In this document: positions 63,931 through 64,000 of the stretch, piece after piece
Position numbering within the stretch: position 1 is the stretch's first letter
How the letters are laid out: each line of letters begins with the position of its first letter
Assembly: GCA_021531755.1 (NCBI GenBank)
Contig: JADYUK010000017.1
Span: 1 to 64,000 of the forward strand
DNA length: 64,000 nt
Reading direction: 5' to 3'
Origin: Hoylesella loescheii
Lineage (GTDB): Bacteria > Bacteroidota > Bacteroidia > Bacteroidales > Bacteroidaceae
Position numbers and translations under genes: made by a program
The notes under the pieces: model-generated
Database searches by the model: none
Told to the model about the DNA's origin: nothing
What the model saw: only the letters and a program-made list of their open reading frames with translations

Positions 63931-64000
63931 CTGCACTATAGTAGGATGAGACATACATCCCAATAAGAATATTAAGCTAATCTGATAATGATATGATAAT

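Overview
This window looks like a chromosomal segment of a Bacteroidales bacterium, most likely Prevotella or a close relative. The evidence is Bacteroidetes-type promoters (TTTG, about 20 nt, TAnnTTTG) in front of many genes, families largely confined to Bacteroidetes (DUF4270, DUF4491, DUF4738, DUF2027-Smr, DUF5112/5113-type sensor kinase), an EF-G2-like factor without the catalytic histidine, and RNase Y next to ZapA. No rRNA, tRNA, CRISPR array or complete insertion sequence was seen.

Layout. 0.4-7.6 kb (minus strand): housekeeping genes nadE, an Smr protein, queA, a PAP2 phosphatase, rsmG and a threonine-aldolase-like enzyme. 8.2-13.5 kb (minus): an accessory stretch with a repeat-containing lipoprotein, an orphan LHH-family nuclease (toxin-domain type), small proteins, a Schlafen/AlbA_2 protein, a frameshifted membrane-protein relic and an unrecognised 504-residue protein with an AT-hook-like motif. 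14-22.6 kb (minus): a TonB-dependent receptor with an atypical LuxR-type regulator, DUF4491, HAD phosphatase, nucleoside phosphorylase, two exported proteins and rfbC. 23.8-26.6 kb (plus): a glycogen-synthase-like protein, a DUF4270 lipoprotein and a 42-codon gene.

26.7-34.1 kb (minus): a complete tryptophan operon in the order trpD-C-F-A-B-E-G, preceded by a leader that I read as a classical attenuator: promoter, a 19-residue peptide with three consecutive Trp codons, and a strong terminator hairpin with a competing 8-bp pairing. 34.1-37.4 kb: a large TPR/histidine kinase. 37.6-43.8 kb: a divergent hexuronate-catabolism locus (kdgK-eda leftward; LacI regulator, uxaA and an NhaC-type antiporter rightward).

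44.2-55 kb: mixed genes, including a tiny Val-Asp-Thr-repeat lipoprotein, a GH5 endoglucanase, an anchored thioredoxin, EF-G2, rpsO, sulP, mscL and gapA. 55.4-58.6 kb (minus): rny, zapA, a coiled-coil partner and an unknown protein. 58.8-63.8 kb (plus): the start of an exopolysaccharide cluster (polyprenyl sugar-phosphate transferase, rfbA, Wzc-like tyrosine autokinase), probably continuing past the window.

Several long intergenic spacers contain degenerate tandem repeats of about 20-22 bp and long perfect hairpins rather than genes. The most interesting items are the trp attenuator with the permuted operon order, the EF-G2 switch-II change, the orphan LHH nuclease island and the uncharacterised 504-residue / Schlafen neighbourhood.
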